In this document: positions 31,990 to 43,739 of the stretch, in pieces
How the letters are laid out: every line of letters begins with the position of its first letter
Position numbering within the stretch: position 1 is the stretch's first letter
Assembly: GCA_036925085.1 (NCBI GenBank)
Contig: JAUPFP010000049.1
Location: 1,424,144 to 1,488,143, forward strand
DNA length: 64,000 bases
Reading direction: 5' to 3'
Source of the DNA: Brachycybe producta
Lineage: Eukaryota; Arthropoda; Diplopoda; Playtdesmida; Andrognathidae
The notes under the pieces: model-generated
Told to the model about the DNA's origin: nothing
Seen by the model: only the letters and a program-made list of their open reading frames with translations
Databases searched by the model: none
Program-made: the position numbers and the translations under genes

Positions 31990-33670
31990 ACAATTACCAA
32001 AATGATTTTTAAAATTTAAAATTTAAAAATTTAAAAAATTTAAAATCAGTTGACTTCATATAAATGAAATTTATCAGATAGATGCGGCACCAAACAACAG
32101 ACATTGGCAACAAAACCTCCCCAAAGTTTACCTCACATTACTTTCATTTGAATGTACTAAGAAATTAATATTTGAATTATTCCACGTGGAAGGTTGGATT
32201 GAGTTGAATATAAATAGGGAATACATGTATTTGATTAAGGAATTCTGGAAATGTGAAGTGACAACGTTTGCCACAAAAATGGGGGGGGGAGACTTTCGTT
32301 TTTGGAAATTTAAAATGGCGTCCTTTGGTGACTCAGGAAAAGTCACTTCATTTTCAAGTTTTTTTTTATGATTTTAATGGCTTATTTTAAATTTTAAAAA
32401 TAGTTTTGGCGATCTTTGGGTAAGTTTTGACAATATTTTGAAAATATATTTCTGGAGGTCTGGATTTCTTTAAAGTTTGACGTTTTTTATTTGCAGAAAT
32501 TTCCATAATTTTTTCACTTCATTTTAACTAAGTAATCTACCACTAGCATTTTCTTTAGATTATCTTTAGTATATTTTGGTGTTTAACTCAAATTTTATTT
32601 GAAAGGATGTGTGGGCCCACTAGGTTAATTTGAATCACTTCTGATATGGAATTTTTTATATTTTTTTCATAAATTTCTAAACAATTACCTCTTGAGTTTT
32701 CAGTGTACAAGAACCATTGGCTTCTCTGACTAACACATGTTGTATTGAAGTGAGCGTCTTTATTATCTAAGATTCAAGAAACAAAACCAATATTATGAAA
32801 ATATTCATGGTGTATGCTTGTGTTTATAGTGTAAATTGTACAAATACGCTTGTAAAGGGTGGTTTACACAGTGCGACTTTTGACGCTAGTCGCTGGCTTC
32901 TTTTGATGTCAACTCTTTGCTGATGCAGAGCAAATTTCCAGCTGCTAAAGTCGCTTGTGTTAAACCGTTTACACGATGGAAGAGGATACCATAGTCTGCT
33001 AGAGCTAGCAATGGTTCAAGAAAGGCATGGCTTTGCTCAGCTCTGTGGTTTACAAGTGATTCTCACTGAAGTCCATCTAGTATAAGCAGGGGCGGATCTA
33101 CATTAGGGCTAACTGGGCTTGATCCAATTGCCCCAAACTTTTAGGGACCCCAAGACACAATGAAAAGTATTGTGTAGTTGTTAAAATAGAGATATTAGCC
33201 TGAAAATATTAACTACAATATCTTAAAAAATTAAAACAGTATATTTTTACTGTATGCTATAAATAGCTCAAGCCCCGAAAAAGCTAGATCCACACTTGAG
33301 TATAAGGCTGACATTGTCAGAAGACATGTAATAACTTTTCTATTTCATGCGAAAAGGATTCCAAACTGGTGAACAATATTTTACAATAATAGGCGTCTGA
33401 CAAACAGTTAAATAGCAGACTTTTCTTGCATTTTCTTGACAATATTTCAAAGTCTGCTGTACAAACTCGCAACCTTTGATTAGCTTTGCTTACTGCTTTT
33501 GTTATATATTCTTTCGAAAAAAAAACCTTTGGAAAAAGTTAAACCATGATATTTAAAAGTATCTACAATGATTCAACAGATTAACTATGGTACTAATACA
33601 TAGTCTGCCCCATTATAACGGAAGTAAGAAAAACAAATTTATGATACAAACTATTGGCCTTATTGTTCAC
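31990..33670. other. B1 introns 1-2 sequence, no gene seen apart from exon 2
   Basis: Only the 78-bp B1 exon 2 (32689-32766) is recognised. A segment at about 32865-33010 with TGGTTTACACAGTGCGACTT and its later partner GTTAAACCGTTTACACGATG looks like a decayed DNA transposon end pair. Confidence 0.4.
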
Positions 33671-34093
33671 TGATTAAAAAAAATTAACAACAACTCTACT
33701 AATAAGAATCGAATTCAGCTTTACCTCTTCATTCAGTTTTGATGCGTATATTATCCAAATAAAAGTCCAAATGATTGAAGACAAAAATATTACAAAAAAT
33801 ACTCCAAAATTTTCAAAAAATTGAAAATGAAAAAACAACACATTAATCATAAATCGTACAAAATACGCCGCAATAGCACATTGATATATTGTTAATGACA
33901 AAGTAAAATAGGAGAAAACCGAATCAATCGTTGTAAGAAGTTTGTTCAAACTTCTATGAGAATCAATCATTTTTCGAAGTGCAAGCTTTAACATATAACG
34001 AGTTTGAGCTTCTTTAACATCGGTTTGAGATTGTTTCAGTTCTTGGTTTATGTAAAAATAAGTAAAGAGAATTACCAAATATAATAGAATGTA

Positions 34094-36974
34094 GTGGTAG
34101 AAGTGGAGGTACTAAACTTAGGTTTGGCACTTGGAATATAGGGAGTTTGACAGGGAAGACTAGGGAGTTATCTAGTGTTCTAAAGGCTAGGAGGGTAAAT
34201 GTTGCATGTCTGCAGGAGACAAGATGGAAAGGGGATAAATCCAGGGACATTGGGGATGGGTATAAATTAATTTATGCAAGTAGTGAGGAGGGTAGAAATG
34301 GAGTGGGAATTGTCCTAGATCAGGAACTCAGACATAGTGTGGTTGAGGTTAGGCAGATAAATAGTAGGCTGTTAGTAGTAAAGGTAGTTTGGGGTGGCAT
34401 TGTTATAAATGTAGTTAGTGCATATGGCCCCCAGGTTGGATTAGATACAGCCAGGAAGCTAGAATTCTGGGAACAGTTTGATGACCTAATGTTGGGCCTG
34501 AGTAGGAAGGAACGGGTCATAATTGGTGGGGACTTTAACGGACATGTAGGTAGAGGTAGGGAAGGGTATGAAGAGGTACATGGTGGGTGGGGCTATGGAG
34601 AGCGAAATAAAGCAGGGGAGAGTATCCTGGAGGCAGCAGTGGCACATAAGTTAATTTTAGCAAACACACTATTCCAGAAGCGAGAGGAACATTTGATTAC
34701 TTTTAAGAGCAGGGCAGGAGAATCCCAGATTGATCTCTTCATGATTCGAAGTGAGGATAGAAACGAGTGCAAGGATTGTAAAGTGATACCGAGTGAAAAC
34801 TTAGCGGGACAACATAGGCTAGTAGTGTTAGACCTAAAACCTAGGGGTGCAAAACAGGTGGTCAGACATAGAGGAGAGACAGCAATTAGGTGGTGGGCAT
34901 TACCAGACAAGGTGGAAGAGTTTAAGAAAGTGGCAGGTAAGATAGCATGGGATTTAGATGGCACTGCAGGAGAGCTGTGGACAAGGGTAGCCCAACAGAT
35001 CCGTGATTGTGGAAACGAGGTACTAGGGACAGTACGAGTAGGGGGGTCTCGATTAGACAGAGAAACTTGGTGGTGGGATGAGGAGGTACAGATGGCAGTT
35101 AAAAAGAAGAAAGATGCTTTCAAGACTTGGTGGCACGATGGAAGCAGGGAGGCCCAGATAGAATACAAGCGTGCCAAGATAGAGGCCAAACAGCAGGTAG
35201 CCATAGCAAAGCATAAGAAATATGCGGACATGTATGCCAAGTTAGGTACCAGAGCAGGAGAAATGGCAGTATATAGAATAGCTAGGGCTCGGGAGAATAA
35301 AGGCAGAGATATTGAAAAGGTGGTGAGTGTTAAGGATAATGGGGGCAAAGTATTGTGGGGTAGGGAGTCAGTACGGAACAGGTGGGGGGAATATTTTAGT
35401 AAGCTTATGAATGAGGGGGTTGAGCAGGAGCCTTTCACTGGAAGAAATAATGATAGAGAAGAAGTGGAGCAGGTTAGGGCTGAGGAAATTGTTCAGGCAT
35501 TGCGAAAAATGAAGCTAGGGAAGGCTTTAGGGCCAGATGGGATACCAGTAGAGGTGTGGAAGGTCTTGGGGAATGTTGCCATTTCCTGGCTCACAAAGTT
35601 ATTCAATAGATTGGCTATGGGGGATAGAATGCCAGGTGCATGGCGGGACAGCTGGTTAGTGCCTATTTTCAAAGGGAAGGGTGATGTTCAGGAATGTGGG
35701 AACTATAGAGGTATTAAATTGATGAGTCATACGATGAAGCTTTGGGAGAGAGTAATTGAAGCTCGACTACGGGGTAAAACTGCAATTGGGGGAAGTCAGT
35801 TTGGGTTTATGCCAGGAAAATCCACAATGCACCCCATTTTTGCCGTAAGGCAAGTTATTGAGAAGTTTCGGGCTGCCAAGAAAGAGTTACACATGGTATT
35901 TATAGATCTAGAGAAAGCCTATGACAGAGTACCACGGACGTTATTGTGGGAGGTCTTACAGAAGAAGGGGGTGGGTGAGAGTTATATAGATATGGTGATG
36001 GACATGTATAGGGATGCACGGACAAGCGTTAAGACTGCCTGGGGGTTCTCTGACAGTTTTCGTGTTAGGATTGGTGTGCACCAGGGCTCAGCACTTAGTC
36101 CATATCTATTTATTTTGGTCCTGGATGAGTTACTGGCAGGGGTGAGGCAGGAGGTCCCCTGGTGTATGCTGTTTGCAGATGACATAGTCTTAGTTGGGGA
36201 ATCTAAATTGGAACTCGAGATAAGGTTAGAGGAGACTAGGAATGCCTTGGAATCAAAGGGGTTGAAAATAAGTAGGGCAAAAACGGAGTACATGAAATTT
36301 CAGTGGGATGGGAAAGAACAGTTGAATGAGGGGATTAGACTTGGGGACAGTTTAATGCAGCAGGTGCATGACTTCAAATATTTAGGATCTGTGCTGCAAG
36401 ATTATGGGAGCTTAGACTTAGACATCACAAACCGGATAAAAGCAGGTTGGCATAGGTGGAGGCAGGCTAGTGGGGTTTTATGTGACAGGAAGTTACCTAT
36501 AAAATTGAAGGGAAAGTTTTATACAACAGTAGTCAGACCAGCTATGTTGTATGGGTCAGAATGTTGGGCAATCAAGAAGGTGCATGAGGATAGAATGCAG
36601 GTAGCTGAGATGAGAATGCTAAGGTTTATGAGTGGGGTGACCAGAAGGGATAGGATCAGAAATGATTTTATTAGGGGTAGTGTAGGGGTAACAAATATAG
36701 TAGAAAAGATGCAGGAAAATAGGCTGCGGTGGTTTGGGCATGTCCTCAGGAGTGGAGAAGATGGACTGCTGAGACAGGCAATGAACTTAGACCTGGGAAT
36801 AAAACGGGGTAGAGGAAGACCCAAGCAAACCTGGGATGTGGTAGTAAAACGGGATATGGTGGCATGTGGGGTCACTGGGGGCTTGGTGCAAAATCGGAAC
36901 GAGTGGAGAGTTAGAACCAGCAAGGCCGACCCTGCTGCTTGCGGGATAAGGTACAGGAAATGATGATGATGATG
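34094..36974 (+). mobile_element. RTE-clade non-LTR retrotransposon with 11-bp target duplication
   Basis: A nearly intact LINE inserted head-to-head with GRL exon 1. The target duplication AATAGAATGTA is at 34083-34093 and 36975-36985. It is 5'-truncated, since the frame is already open at its first bases. The 3' end is only a (TGA/ATG)n tail after the stop, as in RTE elements. The ORF is described separately. Confidence 0.9.
34096..36963 (+). CDS. RTE-type ORF2: apurinic-like endonuclease and reverse transcriptase
   Basis: An open frame of about 955 codons without internal stops. The endonuclease domain has FGTWNIGSL at the truncated start, then QETRWKG, SAYGPQ, GGDFNGHVG and SQIDLFMI. The reverse transcriptase follows with GKALGPDGIPVEVWK, NYRGIKLMS, SQFGFMPGKST, VFIDLEKAYDRVPR, HQGSALSPYLFILVLD and the catalytic FADDIVLVGES (about codon 690). 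The thumb has FKYLGSVLQ, and the C terminus has RLRWFGHVLR and KRGRGRPKQTW. It nicks target DNA and copies its RNA in place. An in-frame ATG is absent at the 5' end because of truncation, so this copy probably cannot be translated normally. Confidence 0.9.
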   Translation, partial: GRSGGTKLRFGTWNIGSLTGKTRELSSVLKARRVNVACLQETRWKGDKSRDIGDGYKLIYASSEEGRNGVGIVLDQELRHSVVEVRQINSRLLVVKVVWGGIVINVVSAYGPQVGLDTARKLEFWEQFDDLMLGLSRKERVIIGGDFNGHVGRGREGYEEVHGGWGYGERNKAGESILEAAVAHKLILANTLFQKREEHLITFKSRAGESQIDLFMIRSEDRNECKDCKVIPSENLAGQHRLVVLDLKPRGAKQVVRHRGETAIRWWALPDKVEEFKKVAGKIAWDLDGTAGELWTRVAQQIRDCGNEVLGTVRVGGSRLDRETWWWDEEVQMAVKKKKDAFKTWWHDGSREAQIEYKRAKIEAKQQVAIAKHKKYADMYAKLGTRAGEMAVYRIARARENKGRDIEKVVSVKDNGGKVLWGRESVRNRWGEYFSKLMNEGVEQEPFTGRNNDREEVEQVRAEEIVQALRKMKLGKALGPDGIPVEVWKVLGNVAISWLTKLFNRLAMGDRMPGAWRDSWLVPIFKGKGDVQECGNYRGIKLMSHTMKLWERVIEARLRGKTAIGGSQFGFMPGKSTMHPIFAVRQVIEKFRAAKKELHMVFIDLEKAYDRVPRTLLWEVLQKKGVGESYIDMVMDMYRDARTSVKTAWGFSDSFRVRIGVHQGSALSPYLFILVLDELLAGVRQEVPWCMLFADDIVLVGESKLELEIRLEETRNALESKGLKISRAKTEYMKFQWDGKEQLNEGIRLGDSLMQQVHDFKYLGSVLQDYGSLDLDITNRIKAGWHRWRQASGVLCDRKLPIKLKGKFYTTVVRPAMLYGSECWAIKKVHEDRMQVAEMRMLRFMSGVTRRDRIRNDFIRGSVGVTNIVEKMQENRLRWFGHVLRSGEDGLLRQAMNLDLGIKRGRGRPKQTWDVVVKRDMVACGVTGGLVQNRNEWRVRTSKADPAACGIRYRK

Positions 36975-37619
36975 AATAGAATGTATATGGTTGATATCAA
37001 AACGGAAAAAAAACTGAAAACGGTACCAGCTGTGAAATCTTCACGATACGATTTGTCCGATAATTCAATACATTCAAAAACCGCACCTATAATGGATATT
37101 ATTATAATAATTATCCATCCTATAAGAGCTGCCCTCGACATATTTTGTATTTTCTTGTAACTGCAATTTTTTGAATTTAGTGTATGTCTTCTCATTAGTA
37201 TGTATAATGCTTTTAAATTGTCAGCTTTTGAATTAATAAAATAGTAAGTGAATGCGTTTATAATAATAGATGAGAAATATACAAAGTAATATATGAGAAC
37301 ATTATCATTAGTTTTTCGATTTTTCCGTTACCAGACATCAGAAGACATGTTGCAAAATAAACCAATTGCAAGAATTTGAAAACCCAAACAACACTTCTAA
37401 CAATTTGACTGCAATTGGTAGTTTCTTTTTTTGGTTTCAATGGTACAAAGAAGAAATCCAACAAAAATAGTATTTCACTAAGGGCGTCGGCAAGTGTGCG
37501 CTTTTCAGATGTTACGGACGACATTTTTGAAACTATAGCTAATTTTCACAAGAGAAGAACTCAAATGATTGAAATTTTATTAAATGAGATGACTTTAATA
37601 GCTTTACGTTTTTTTTAAA

Positions 37620-38130
37620 AAAAAAATTAAAATTTAATATTTTGTTTGGTGAGTCTGACAGGATCATGCGATGTAATTAAACATTTACATCAATAATTTA
37701 TTATGCAAATAGCCATGCAGAAATTATTTGTCTTTGATATTGAAATTTTTCACTGCAGACATTTTCTACATGCAAAGTAAAATACGTGTGTTAAGAAACA
37801 TTGATATGTAGAATTTTAACAATTTTTTTTATAAGTGACACGCCTAGCATTTACTTATTTTTTATAATGTTAGTTTCTGTTGATTAATCAATGTTTTTTT
37901 GGTCTTGAACAATATTTGAAAGTTATCTGTCTTTTTCTCTACCTTAAACATTAGGCCTGCTTACAAATAAAGAACTATGTAGTCAGTGTTGCATTATCCT
38001 AGATAAAGTTTTAAGTTTAATTTTCTAAACGATTTTTGTATTTTTTTTTTCTTGAAGAAATACTAGATACGTTTTTATAATTGAAAGAAAAAATTATACA
38101 GTATAGTAGTTACAGTTACAATTACAATTA
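37620..38130. other. Intergenic, no gene seen
   Basis: AT-rich sequence upstream of B1 exon 1. It could contain the B1 promoter, but no motif stands out. Confidence 0.4.
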
Positions 38131-38139
38131 GTTCTCTGC

Positions 38140-38330
38140 TAGCAGCCAAATAGGCCTATGGCAGAGGGACATAAAAGTCCGCATGCAGCATTAAGCACCA
38201 TTAAGCACCTTAACTGTGTATTGCCGTAAATCATGGTTCCCAAACGTTTTTTGCTCGCAGCAGAGTATTTTTTGCCTGGAGAAATTGCGGCACACCTAGC
38301 AAAACTCACGATCAGAGACGCCCACAAGAT
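38140..38330. repeat. Repeat fragments: AGGCCTATGGCAGAGGGAC segment and a hAT end
   Basis: 38150-38175 matches 14425-14450 (GGCCTATGGCAGAGGGACA). About 38236-38310 (GGTTCCCAAACGTTTTTTGC, then CGGCACACCTAGCAAAACTC) matches the left half of the hAT MITE at 44431. There is no opposite end. Confidence 0.6.
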
Positions 38331-38839
38331 TATTTCATAGGGGTGGGGGGATGCGAGTCACAGGCAAAATTTAAAAATGACTACATTGAAGTCATAGTTC
38401 TGACAGAAAATGGAATCAAATACATCCAGGGTTGGTCACACATTCATAAACTTCATGTCTTCTTCACTAATTTATCCAGCATGAAAATACACTATGTACA
38501 TTTACTTATCAACCTTAACTTTAACCTAAATTAGGGCCTTATTCCAAGACTTATTTCTTGTGTTTTTTTTTTTAAGTTGCTCTGTTTTTAACGTTTTTTA
38601 ATTGATTTATTTGTTTTTGATAAACACCAGTGCCATAGTCTTCTTATTTTTCTTAAAATTAATATGGATAACCTCTTTCTTTTAAAATCTCAAACTGACA
38701 TTATTACAAAACCACAAATATTTATTTCCTTATTAGTTATTACCCTTTTTTCTAAAAATTGTAACTTTAAAACAAATAAAAAAAGTTTTGCAACTTCAAC
38801 TGTGACATTGTATTTTGCTTCTTTGAAAAAAAACACCAG

Positions 38840-39330
38840 CCTTGGGATCCCGCGCCCCAATTCCTCCACTCAAACCACATCCTTTAGGTCAAGGGGACCT
38901 AAAGGACAAAGTAATATTCTGACCTAATCATAAATCGGGGAATGGATATCAATTCAGACACGGTCTCTTGGACATGAGTCTAACGTGCAGGTGTACACAG
39001 GCCCAACGTATAAAAGTCCCAGCCTCAATCAACTCTTGCTCCATTTACTGATTTACAAACCTAATGCTATTCACCTCTAATGGTCATGTTGACAACGCAA
39101 GGCTATATTTTATATCGTCAAACGTTTAATGTATAATGTAGTTGAATGTATGTTGGTTGTAGTTGAATGTATGTTGGTTGTAGTTGAATGTAGTTGAATG
39201 TACATTAAACATATATAACATCGTTCAACTACAATTTGTCTCGCCGGTTACTTCATTTTTTCTTCATCGTGATTACAAGACAGGAATGTATTATCGCCCC
39301 TCCCACCTGTAGTTATTAGGTCATGATAAT
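38840..39330 (+). mobile_element. LTR-like fragment
   Basis: GCAGGTGTACACAGGCCCAA followed by CGTATAAAAGTCC resembles the promoter part of the LTR at 19391-19745, in the opposite orientation. A GTAGTTGAATGTATGTTG-type repeat (three units) is at about 39138-39200. Ends are not defined. Confidence 0.4.
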
Positions 39331-39344
39331 CTATTTTGGCCTAT

Positions 39345-40330
39345 CTTCTTACTACTCGAGCATTGGTGCCGCTGTGGATGGGAAAAAGCCGAAGCCCAAA
39401 ACACCCATCCACTAAGAGACTTCTATTATATGTCAATCGCTACTGCTATACAGTACTTTTTAAATGCAGTTATAAGTTCGTTAGAAATCAGAATCTCTCT
39501 CGGCTGCAAGGCCAGTGATATCCAGCTGCAACAATCTTTTGTTTAAAGATGTTCCTAGCTTCTGTTCTGAACTCAATCGCACAGTCCCACAGAACGTGGT
39601 CAACTGTATCTTCCCCCAATGTACATGTGCAAAAACCACTTCCTCCGTCTTTCAGAATGCCGAATCTATTTTGGTGTCCTCTAAAAGCTCCATGACCCGT
39701 CAGTATTTGGAGAACTTTTCCGGTAAAGATATGACCTTGGGAATAAATAGGAATGTCCCCCTGCCTTTGCTTGTTAACTCCCAGTCATTTTGCCAAACAA
39801 TTAGCAGGTTTGACTTTGCCTCGTATTTCAACCAAGATAGTGGGAATTTCTGAGTTATTATTGTTGTATTCATTGTGCTCCTTTTTGCCAGGCTATCTGC
39901 CTTTTCATTCCCTGGGTCCCATGGGCCTTGATCCATAGAAGTCTTATTTGATTTCTCCTTTTGTCAAGCTCTCTAAGCATATAGTTAGCTTCGTATGCTA
40001 TCGCATTACTAGGTTTACTCCTTGACACTGCTATGAGAGCGGATAGAGAATCAGATACTATATCCATGTTGTGACGAAACAAGTTCTTCCCAAGCGGCAA
40101 GATACAAACCATAAAAATGGCCCTAACCTCTGCCTGGATGACCGTACATTCGTCGGGTAGACGACCCTTCCATTTTCCCACTGTGGACTTACTCTTAATA
40201 TAGTAATAATAACAGCAGAGCCAAGTTTGCCCTCCTACATAGAGCCGTCCATAAAGCATTGTATATGATGTTCATCAAGGTCCTTTTCTATCCAATCAGA
40301 TGCCTCTTAGGTAGCGGCCTCGCTGGGATG
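39345..40330 (-). pseudogene. LINE 3' fragment: RNase H and zinc-knuckle end (Jockey/R1-like)
   Basis: On the minus strand, an RNase H domain in two frames: KWKGRLPDECTVIQAEVRAI, DIVSDSLSALIAV, IRLLWIKAHGTQG, NEKADSLAKRST. It is followed by a CxC...DHVLWDC knuckle and a short tail. It is 5'-truncated and frameshifted. It is the second LINE RNase H remnant in the window and not a copy of the one at 11.5 kb. Confidence 0.7.
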
Positions 40331-40434
40331 TCACCTCAATTTCGGGATTATTGGAACTTCTAAAGACTCACTATATATCAACCTTTTTTGGTTAAGAGGC
40401 TAGATACATCGTTTAGTTCAAAATTTCTCCGAAT

Positions 40435-40471
40435 GTAGGCGCAGCGCCTACAACGATCGCAGCGATCGTTG
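40435..40471. repeat. Two adjoining perfect hairpins
   Basis: GTAGGCGC-A-GCGCCTAC (40435-40451) and CAACGATCGC-A-GCGATCGTTG (40451-40471) share one base. Both are perfect, with single-A loops, and form a GC-rich island in AT-rich DNA just before the 193-bp tandem repeat. Confidence 0.9.
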
Positions 40472-40499
40472 TTGATTGAAAAACGGTTTTTTAACGTTT

Positions 40500-41324
40500 T
40501 TTCTCCCAGTTCGAAGCCACATAATAATTAATAGAAAAATAATTTCGAGTGCTAACCTTATAAAAAGAAAACATTGTGAAGCCAGTAGATTAATGCACGT
40601 AATAATTATTTTGTTATTGTTCTGAGTTGTTTTTAACGGGAGTTCTTCAAATGTTCAGGTGACGGTTTTTTGCTCCTATGGGAATTAACATGGAGTTAAA
40701 AGAACGTAAGATTTTAAATGTTATTTAAAAATAGAAAGCCCTTTTAAAATTTAGAAAAAGGAATAATCCTGAATGCAATAAACACATGTAAGTACGTGCT
40801 CATTTTTCTGATTGCTCTAAATCATTTTTAATCAGAGTTCTCTTGACTTTTGTTGGACGGTGTTTTAGTCCTATGGGACTTAACATGGAGTTTAAAAACG
40901 TACGATTTTAAACGTTATTAAAAAATAGAAGGACCTTTTCAAAATTTATAAAAAGGAAACATCGTGAAGCCAATACATGAATGTATATGCTAATTATTTT
41001 GTTATTGTTCTAAATCAGTTTTAACGAGAGTTTTTCAAATGTTTGTGGGACGGTTTTTGATCCTAAGGGATTTAACATGGGGTTGAAAAAACGAACGACT
41101 TTGAACCTTGTTTAAAAATAGAAGGACCTTTTCAAAAATGATATAAATCGAGCACGTGAAGAACAATACTTTTTATTGCATTTTGCGCTTTACTGTATTT
41201 GAATTGAGCGATTGTGAGGCGATTTCTTGCAGTTTTAGTAACACCATATAAGAACACTCATTTGTCTCGTTGTCGTCTGCTCAAAACAACAAGATGGACG
41301 TGGATCTAGGCTCTTAAGTTTAAA
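40500..41324. repeat. About 193-bp tandem repeat, about three copies, with promoter-like tail
   Basis: Units starting near 40633, 40831 and 41025 share GGACGGTTTTT, CCTATGGGA-TTAACATGGAG and AATAGAAGGACCTTTTCAAA, with a partial unit before them. The last unit runs into a tail with CATATAAGAACACTC and AAGATGGACGTGGATCTAGG. The same last unit and tail occur once at 53450-53762. Confidence 0.8.
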
Positions 41325-41869
41325 TTTATTCTCTGTGATAAGCCAACGTGGGGAACAACTGGCTAACACTTGAAGTGCCTTGTTAGACGTAGTACTGTAT
41401 GATTTTATAATCGTTTTCAAGAAGGGACAGTGGAATCCTGGAGAATGGTCCCCCACCACAAAATAAAATCCAGTCTCAGAACACAATAAACTCTCTGAAC
41501 CCAAGGCGGTTTTGTGGGTAATAAGAAATGAATTTAAGGCTCTTTTTGTTTTAACTGTTGAAAACATTTGGTATCATCTCTTTTTAAACATACTAATTAC
41601 TAAATGACACAATAATACATTTTCGGTCAATCTTTATGACGTCACAAGCTTCTTAGTGGGTATAGGTGGGTATAGTTAGACCTTTCTTCTGTACTGTAGT
41701 GGATTTTGTAAAGTGTTTTTATAAGCCAAACAGCTAGAATCTTTATTTAAGTCAATACATTCATTGTGATGATAAAACATTCAGATAAATAATGTGCATT
41801 AGGTAATAAGATTGCTGTCAACTCGATTCACTGCAACTAAAGATGATTTAATAGTATAATCTTCATTTT

Positions 41870-43733
41870 TTAGAGCAATACGACGCCTTCTCGACGGTTA
41901 TTAACAAACAAATTCACACAGTCAATGATGAAAAGTAGCATCTAAAAGTTTAAAAAAAAATATTAAATGTGTAATTTCATAATATTTCATAATTATTTAT
42001 TGTTATTTACTTCCACAAGCATGAAAGATTCTAATAACTTGAATCGCCCAAATTGGACTCCTGATGGTTTTCCCAGAAAAGAATAAATGTAGCAAAGCCA
42101 ATTCAACATCTGTGCGAAAGAAAAAATGGGCTATAGACATTTGCCCTATAGACACTTACCCTAAAACCATTTGCCCTAAACGACAAAATCAAAATAAATA
42201 TCTATTCAGCCACCTTAAATAACTTATCAGTAGCATTATCTTTAAGTATTATTTGGTGTTTAACTCTAGTATTTATGTGAAGTTGTGGACAAATGTTAGC
42301 TCGCACACTAGGATAACTTGAATCTCTTCTTATATGAAATTTCTATAATTTTCTTCAATTTCTAAAGAAATTACCTCATGAGTTTTGAGTTTACAAGAAC
42401 CGTTGTCGTCTCTGACTAACACATGTTGTATTGAGGCGAGTGTCTTCATTATCTAAAAATCAAAAGACGAACCAACATTGTGAAAAATAAGTTGTACACA
42501 ACATTTAGATCTACCCTTCATTTTTTTTTTAGATATTGCACTAACTACAAGAATTCTTTTGGCCAAAAAGTGTTTTATTTTAAGAAATCATGAAATTGAA
42601 TGTGTCTTTAGGCAAATTTAAAATAATTATGCAATGTGTGCAATGTATGCATTTTTATTTTTGATTAAAGTGATAATTATTGTTACACACACATGAAAAC
42701 TCACACAATATCATAGGGTGGGACCCTATTAGGTATTTCTGTGCATTTTCTCCAGACTGTTTACATTAATTAAAAAATTAACAACATCTCTACTAATAAG
42801 AATATTACTCATCATTACCTCTTCGTTCAGTTTTGATGCGTATATTATCCAAATAAAAACCCAAATGATTAAAGACACAAATATTGCAAAAGAAACTCCA
42901 AAAGTTTCAAAAAACGGAAAATTAAAACACATCACATTAATCATAAAACGTACAAAATATGCCGCTATAGCAGATTGATATATTGTATATGACAGAGTAA
43001 AATAGGAGAAAACCGAATCAATGGTTGTAAGAAGTTGGATCAAACTTCTATGAGAGTCGATCATTTTTCGAAGTGCATGCTTTAACATATAACGAGTTTG
43101 AGCTTCTTTAACATTGGTTTGAGATTGTTTTAGTTCTTGGTTTATGTAAAAATAAGTTAAGAGAATTACCAAATACAATAGAATGTAAATGGTTGATATT
43201 AAAACACCAAAAAAAACGAAAATGATAGCATAAGTGAAATCTTCGCGATAAGGTTTGTCCGATACTTCAATACAATTTAAAACACAAGCTATAATCTCTA
43301 TTATTATAATAATTATCCATCCTAAAAGCGTTGCCCTAGATATAATTTGTATTTTCTTGTAACTGCATTTTTTTGAATTTAGTGTATGTTTTCGCATTAG
43401 CATGTATAGTGCTCTAAAATCGGCAGCTTTTGAATTAACAACAACGTAATTGAATGCGTTCACAATAATAGTAGCGAAGTACACAAAGTAAATTATGAGA
43501 ACATTATCATTAGATTCGGCCTTTTCGATTTGTCCGTTACCAGACATCCCAAGAGCTGTTGCAAAATATATCAATTGCAATAATTCGAAAACGAAAACAA
43601 AACGTCTCATAATATAACTGTAAAGGGTAGCTTCTTTCTTAGATTTCAAAGGTACAAAAAAGAAATCTAACAAAAATAGTATTTCACTAAAGGCGTCAGC
43701 AAGTGTGCGATTTTCAGATGTCTTGGACGACAT
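41870..43733 (-). CDS. Gustatory receptor-like (GRL) seven-transmembrane chemoreceptor B2
   Basis: Four exons: 43733-42819, 42452-42375, 42109-42011 and 41941-41870, three phase-0 introns, 387 residues. It starts MSSKTSENRTLADAFSEILF. Exon 1 has about six hydrophobic helices and ends WIIYASKLNEE at a GTAATG donor. Exon 2 is IMKTLASIQHVLVRDDNGSC..., exon 3 MLNWLCYIYSFLGKPSG...FKLLESFMLVE, and exon 4 LLFIIDCVNLFVNNRREGVV before the stop. The positions and phases match B1 and B3 exactly. All frames are open. It is probably a membrane chemoreceptor channel; the ligand cannot be read from sequence. Intron 3/exon 3 is followed upstream by a one-armed GGGCAAATG fragment (42127-42182) in intron 2. 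Confidence 0.82.
42127..42182. repeat. One-armed GGGCAAATG fragment in B2 intron 2
   Basis: ACATTTGCCCTATAGACACT and AAACCATTTGCCCTAAACG match the left arms of copies 1-3. No core or right arm is present. Confidence 0.6.
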
Positions 43734-43739
43734 TTTTGA

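Larger units (their letters stand above)
28057..37524 (-). pseudogene. GRL chemoreceptor pseudogene B1, split by an RTE retrotransposon
   Basis: Exon 1 spans 37524 to 33725 but is interrupted by the RTE element at 34094-36974. Exons 2-4 are 32766-32689, 28296-28198 and 28128-28057, with phase-0 junctions as in B2. Relative to B2, a 7-bp deletion after GGAAAAATCGAAAA (about 37315) shifts the frame. The small exons are still open (IIKTLTSIQHVLVREANGSC, LNWLCYIYSFLGKPSG, VIIFIIDCVNWF, then stop), so decay is recent or the small exons have been spared by chance. Intron 2 (4.4 kb) holds the large Helitron and a GGGCAAATG element. It is dead as a receptor unless the assembly is wrong. Confidence 0.85.
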
